Assembly: GCF_001469955.1 (NCBI RefSeq)
Contig: NZ_LOPU01000029.1
Coordinates: forward strand, 776,970-840,969
Origin: Haloprofundus marisrubri
GTDB lineage: Archaea; Halobacteriota; Halobacteria; Halobacteriales; Haloferacaceae
DNA length: 64,000 nt
Direction of reading: 5' to 3'
Shown: positions 62,991 to 64,000 of the stretch, in pieces
How positions within the stretch are numbered: position 1 is the stretch's first letter
Layout: each line of letters starts with the position of its first letter
Made by a program: the position numbers and the translations under genes
The notes under the pieces: model-generated
Database searches by the model: none
What the model saw: only the letters and a program-made list of their open reading frames with translations
Told to the model about the DNA's origin: nothing

Positions 62991-63811
62991 GCCGAGTCAC
63001 CCCATTCATCGGGAATCTCTCCAACCTCGTTCTCAGCGGCCTCCTCGAACATCTCCTCGGCGTCGGGCTCTCCCTCGCCGGGCAGTTCGATGGAGTCGAT
63101 AAGCATCTCCACGCTGTCGTAGACCTCGGACTCGATAACCTCAGGGTGTCGAGCCTTCCGCTTGATGCTATCGTCGCTCATCGCCCGCCAGTAGGCGGTC
63201 TCAACCGCCGTCGCGATAGCGGGGAACCGGGCGTAGAGTTGCTGTCCAATCTGTGCCCAGCGCCGGAGCTTCCCTCGGTTCTGCTTCATCGCCTCGACGT
63301 GCGTCTCCAACTCGATGTCGTTCATCTCGCCGCGCCACGTGCCCTTCGCCACGCGAGTCTTCGAGTTATATTCGCGGACGAAGAACACAGGGACGCCACG
63401 AATGGACGCCGTGGCCGCGCGGCCCTCGGTCACAGAAACCTTCGCCATCCGCACCGGGTGCATTACCCACGCATCGAGAATGGTGTCGTGGGTGCTGTTC
63501 ACCTTGACGAGAAGCTCGAACGGCGTGGACGACAGGCTCAGCATCGGGAGGACGATGAACCACCCACCGAGTCCGAGTGCGCCGAAGATGGAGAGTACGG
63601 CGATGATTTCCGTCTCACCCCATACGATGGTGATGTTCCAGTATCCGAGGGCGAGGAACACGCCGAAAACCATCAGCGCGGTGGTGATGAGACCGATTAC
63701 GAAGATACCGAGCTTGGATGTCCAGATGTCGAGAAACATATCCCAAGCGTCGCGCTCCTCGTAGTCGTTCAGGCGATTCACGTCGTGGATGTCGGGTCTC
63801 TTATCGCTCAT
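62987..63811 (-). CDS. two-helix membrane protein, virus-like
   Basis: A 274-residue protein with two membrane helices: SKLGIFVIGLITTALMVFGV near residues 31-50 and IIAVLSIFGALGLGGWFIVL near 68-87. A large soluble C-terminal domain (VNSTHDTILDAWVMHPVRMAKV ... RAATASIRGVPVFFVREYNS) follows, ending in an acidic Glu-rich tail. Placed between a single-helix gene and the packaging ATPase. Homologous layouts are found in pleolipovirus-type genomes; this is an inference. Confidence 0.75.
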   Translation of the reverse strand: MSDKRPDIHDVNRLNDYEERDAWDMFLDIWTSKLGIFVIGLITTALMVFGVFLALGYWNITIVWGETEIIAVLSIFGALGLGGWFIVLPMLSLSSTPFELLVKVNSTHDTILDAWVMHPVRMAKVSVTEGRAATASIRGVPVFFVREYNSKTRVAKGTWRGEMNDIELETHVEAMKQNRGKLRRWAQIGQQLYARFPAIATAVETAYWRAMSDDSIKRKARHPEVIESEVYDSVEMLIDSIELPGEGEPDAEEMFEEAAENEVGEIPDEWGDSA

Positions 63812-63815
63812 AGTA

Positions 63816-63998
63816 TCAGACGTTCTCCAGCAGGTATTCGAACAGATTCTCTTCGAGGAGCCGCTGACGCCACCAGATATAGGCGTACGTCAGGAGGGCG
63901 AGGATGGACAGGGTTAGCGTCGCGGAGACGACGCCAATCCAAACGAGGTCGTAGTTCGGGCTATTGAAATACGGCTCGTCCTCGTCGCTCAGGAGCAT
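63816..63998 (-). CDS. small single-helix membrane protein (possibly 5' truncated)
   Basis: A 60-residue protein with one helix (IGVVSATLTLSILALLTYAY) and a charged C-terminus (WWRQRLLEENLFEYLLENV). Its ATG is at the last bases of the window, so a longer form cannot be excluded. Stop is four bases from the start of the next gene; the three genes are one operon reading leftward. Confidence 0.6.
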   Translation of the reverse strand: MLLSDEDEPYFNSPNYDLVWIGVVSATLTLSILALLTYAYIWWRQRLLEENLFEYLLENV

Positions 63999-64000
63999 CA

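Larger units (their letters stand above)
49323..64000. mobile_element. integrated provirus/plasmid-like element, right end outside window
   Basis: Evidence is the gene content: RHH regulator plus tyrosine integrase at the left edge, MCM helicase, C5 methyltransferase, a second recombinase, small overlapping ORFs, TATA-binding protein, NotI-like restriction enzyme with methyltransferase and a packaging-type ATPase with membrane genes. GC content drops visibly in blocks 49377-50770 and 59000-61800, while 51000-58000 and 61820-64000 are closer to the host. The left edge is set at the end of rfcL; no direct repeats (att) could be matched because the right end is missing. The mosaic GC suggests modular assembly. 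Confidence 0.8.

Noticed and set aside
1..64000. CRISPR arrays
   Set aside because: No set of regularly spaced identical repeats of 25-40 bp was seen; the two direct repeats at 54189 and 54458 are single pairs.

Overview
The window reads as chromosome of an extremely halophilic archaeon (class Halobacteria, most like the Haloferacales). The signs are very acidic proteins, GC-rich third codon positions, twin-arginine (Tat) lipoprotein signals, a Glu-tRNA(Gln) amidotransferase gene (gatD), an archaeal clamp-loader gene (rfcL), and an elongator tRNA-Met split by a 75-nt intron.

Positions 1-49322 look like core genome. They hold a truncated permease-UspA fusion, gatD with a GNAT gene, many small membrane or DUF-family proteins, an S9 peptidase, gpmI, the intron-containing tRNA-Met, a Spo0M-like protein, an orphan histidine kinase, a nuclease lipoprotein, an aldo-keto reductase, an asparaginase, a complete five-gene dipeptide/oligopeptide ABC operon (26343-32735, minus strand), an RNase H-like protein, cysE, a degenerate TatC-like protein, malic enzyme, an M24-like protein without its metal ligands, ctaA, a four-gene polar amino acid ABC operon (41804-45229, plus strand), an alcohol dehydrogenase, an M14 carboxypeptidase with an apparent frameshift in its Tat leader, and rfcL.

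From about 49323 to the right edge the character changes. GC falls in places, genes become short and overlapping, and few look like housekeeping genes. This is an integrated mobile element that continues past the window. It encodes a ribbon-helix-helix protein and a tyrosine integrase next to rfcL, an MCM replicative helicase operon, an AT-rich repeat-filled spacer that could be an origin, a C5 cytosine methyltransferase fused to an HTH, a second short recombinase, a run of tiny overlapping genes including zinc ribbons, a divergent TATA-binding protein, a NotI-like restriction enzyme convergent with a beta-class DNA methyltransferase, and a P-loop ATPase followed upstream by two membrane-protein genes. 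The last module resembles the NTPase plus membrane-protein end of pleolipovirus-type genomes, so a provirus is the best working idea. Virion genes would then lie just right of the window.

The most unusual features are the element-encoded TBP whose first repeat has lost its DNA-intercalating phenylalanines, the GTAGGGT/ACCCTAC inverted repeats shared by two spacers of the element, and the combination of private transcription, replication and DNA-modification genes in one element.
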